Shown piece by piece: positions 13,418-13,517 of a stretch of DNA of 13,517 nt (within the stretch, counting starts at the first letter, position 1; each line of letters starts with the position of its first letter). The notes beneath the pieces were generated by a model. The model saw only the letters and a program-made list of their open reading frames with translations, ran no database searches and was not told the origin of the DNA. Location: assembly GCA_900546795.1 (NCBI GenBank), contig UREG01000039.1, forward strand, positions 1 to 13,517, written 5' to 3'. The position numbers and the translations under genes were made by a program. The stretch comes from an uncultured Veillonellaceae bacterium. GTDB lineage: Bacteria > Bacillota > Negativicutes > Veillonellales > Megasphaeraceae.

Positions 13418-13471
13418 TGTATCCTTCCTTTAACAGTAAATTTCACTATAATTTTATGGGTGCGAATCGTT

Positions 13472-13500
13472 CCTTATCCTATATTATAGCAAGGATAAGG
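13472..13500. repeat. 9-bp inverted repeat enclosing the helicase promoter -10 box
   Basis: CCTTATCCT (13472-13480) and AGGATAAGG (13492-13500) are perfect reverse complements with an 11-bp spacer. On the minus strand the spacer contains TATAAT (complement of 13483-13488), a perfect -10; a -35 at 17 nt would be the weak TTCTAT (complement of 13506-13511). The start would be near 13476, giving a leader of about 58 nt. The site looks like an operator, or the first arm may form a 5' hairpin. No T-run follows on either strand, which argues against a terminator. Confidence 0.5.
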
Positions 13501-13517
13501 CGTTTATAGAAGAGAAG

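Overview
The window carries twelve protein genes, nearly all recognisable as core metabolism or housekeeping. It looks like chromosomal DNA of an anaerobic low-GC-lineage Firmicute, most plausibly a Negativicute (Veillonellaceae/Megasphaera-like). This rests on the ppsA-ccpN-ppsR cluster, the four-cysteine form of ribosomal protein L28, the feoA-feoA-feoB cluster followed by a tiny Cys-rich FeoB-associated protein, an ECF transporter S component, and Shine-Dalgarno sequences close to AAGGAGGTGA. The genus assignment is inference. I see no tRNA, rRNA, transposon, phage gene or CRISPR array.

Layout. (1) 1-1394, minus strand: the N-terminal 464 codons of a class A penicillin-binding protein, cut by the left edge. 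(2) 1395-1632: a divergent promoter region; the ppsA promoter is overlaid by a perfect 9-bp inverted repeat. (3) 1633-5554, plus strand: ppsA (PEP synthase), a terminator, ccpN (HTH plus two CBS domains, repressor type) and ppsR (the kinase/phosphorylase that inactivates and reactivates PEP synthase). (4) 5564-5605: a 19-bp bidirectional terminator shared with rpmB (L28), which is on the minus strand. (5) rpmB and recG are transcribed divergently from a compact two-promoter spacer at 5824-5999. (6) 8067-8865: a consensus promoter, a leader of about 135 nt with several possible hairpins, and an ECF S component with its own terminator. (7) 8866-9251: an AT-rich spacer with inverted and direct repeats ahead of the iron operon feoA1-feoA2-feoB-FeoB-associated protein, which ends at 12054. 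(8) 12061-12091: a palindromic bidirectional terminator, then a DEAD-box RNA helicase on the minus strand whose promoter lies inside a 9-bp inverted repeat near the right edge.

How the genes work together. ppsA, ccpN and ppsR form a module controlling pyruvate-to-PEP flux at two levels: a likely transcriptional repressor and a post-translational regulator, beside their likely target. The feo operon is a complete ferrous iron uptake unit. PBP, L28, RecG and the helicase are housekeeping functions in cell wall, translation, DNA repair and RNA metabolism. No wholly new system is evident. The points most worth following up are regulatory: the operator-like repeat at ppsA, the unassigned leader before the ECF gene, the terminator/start overlap at ccpN, and the repeats before feoA and the helicase.
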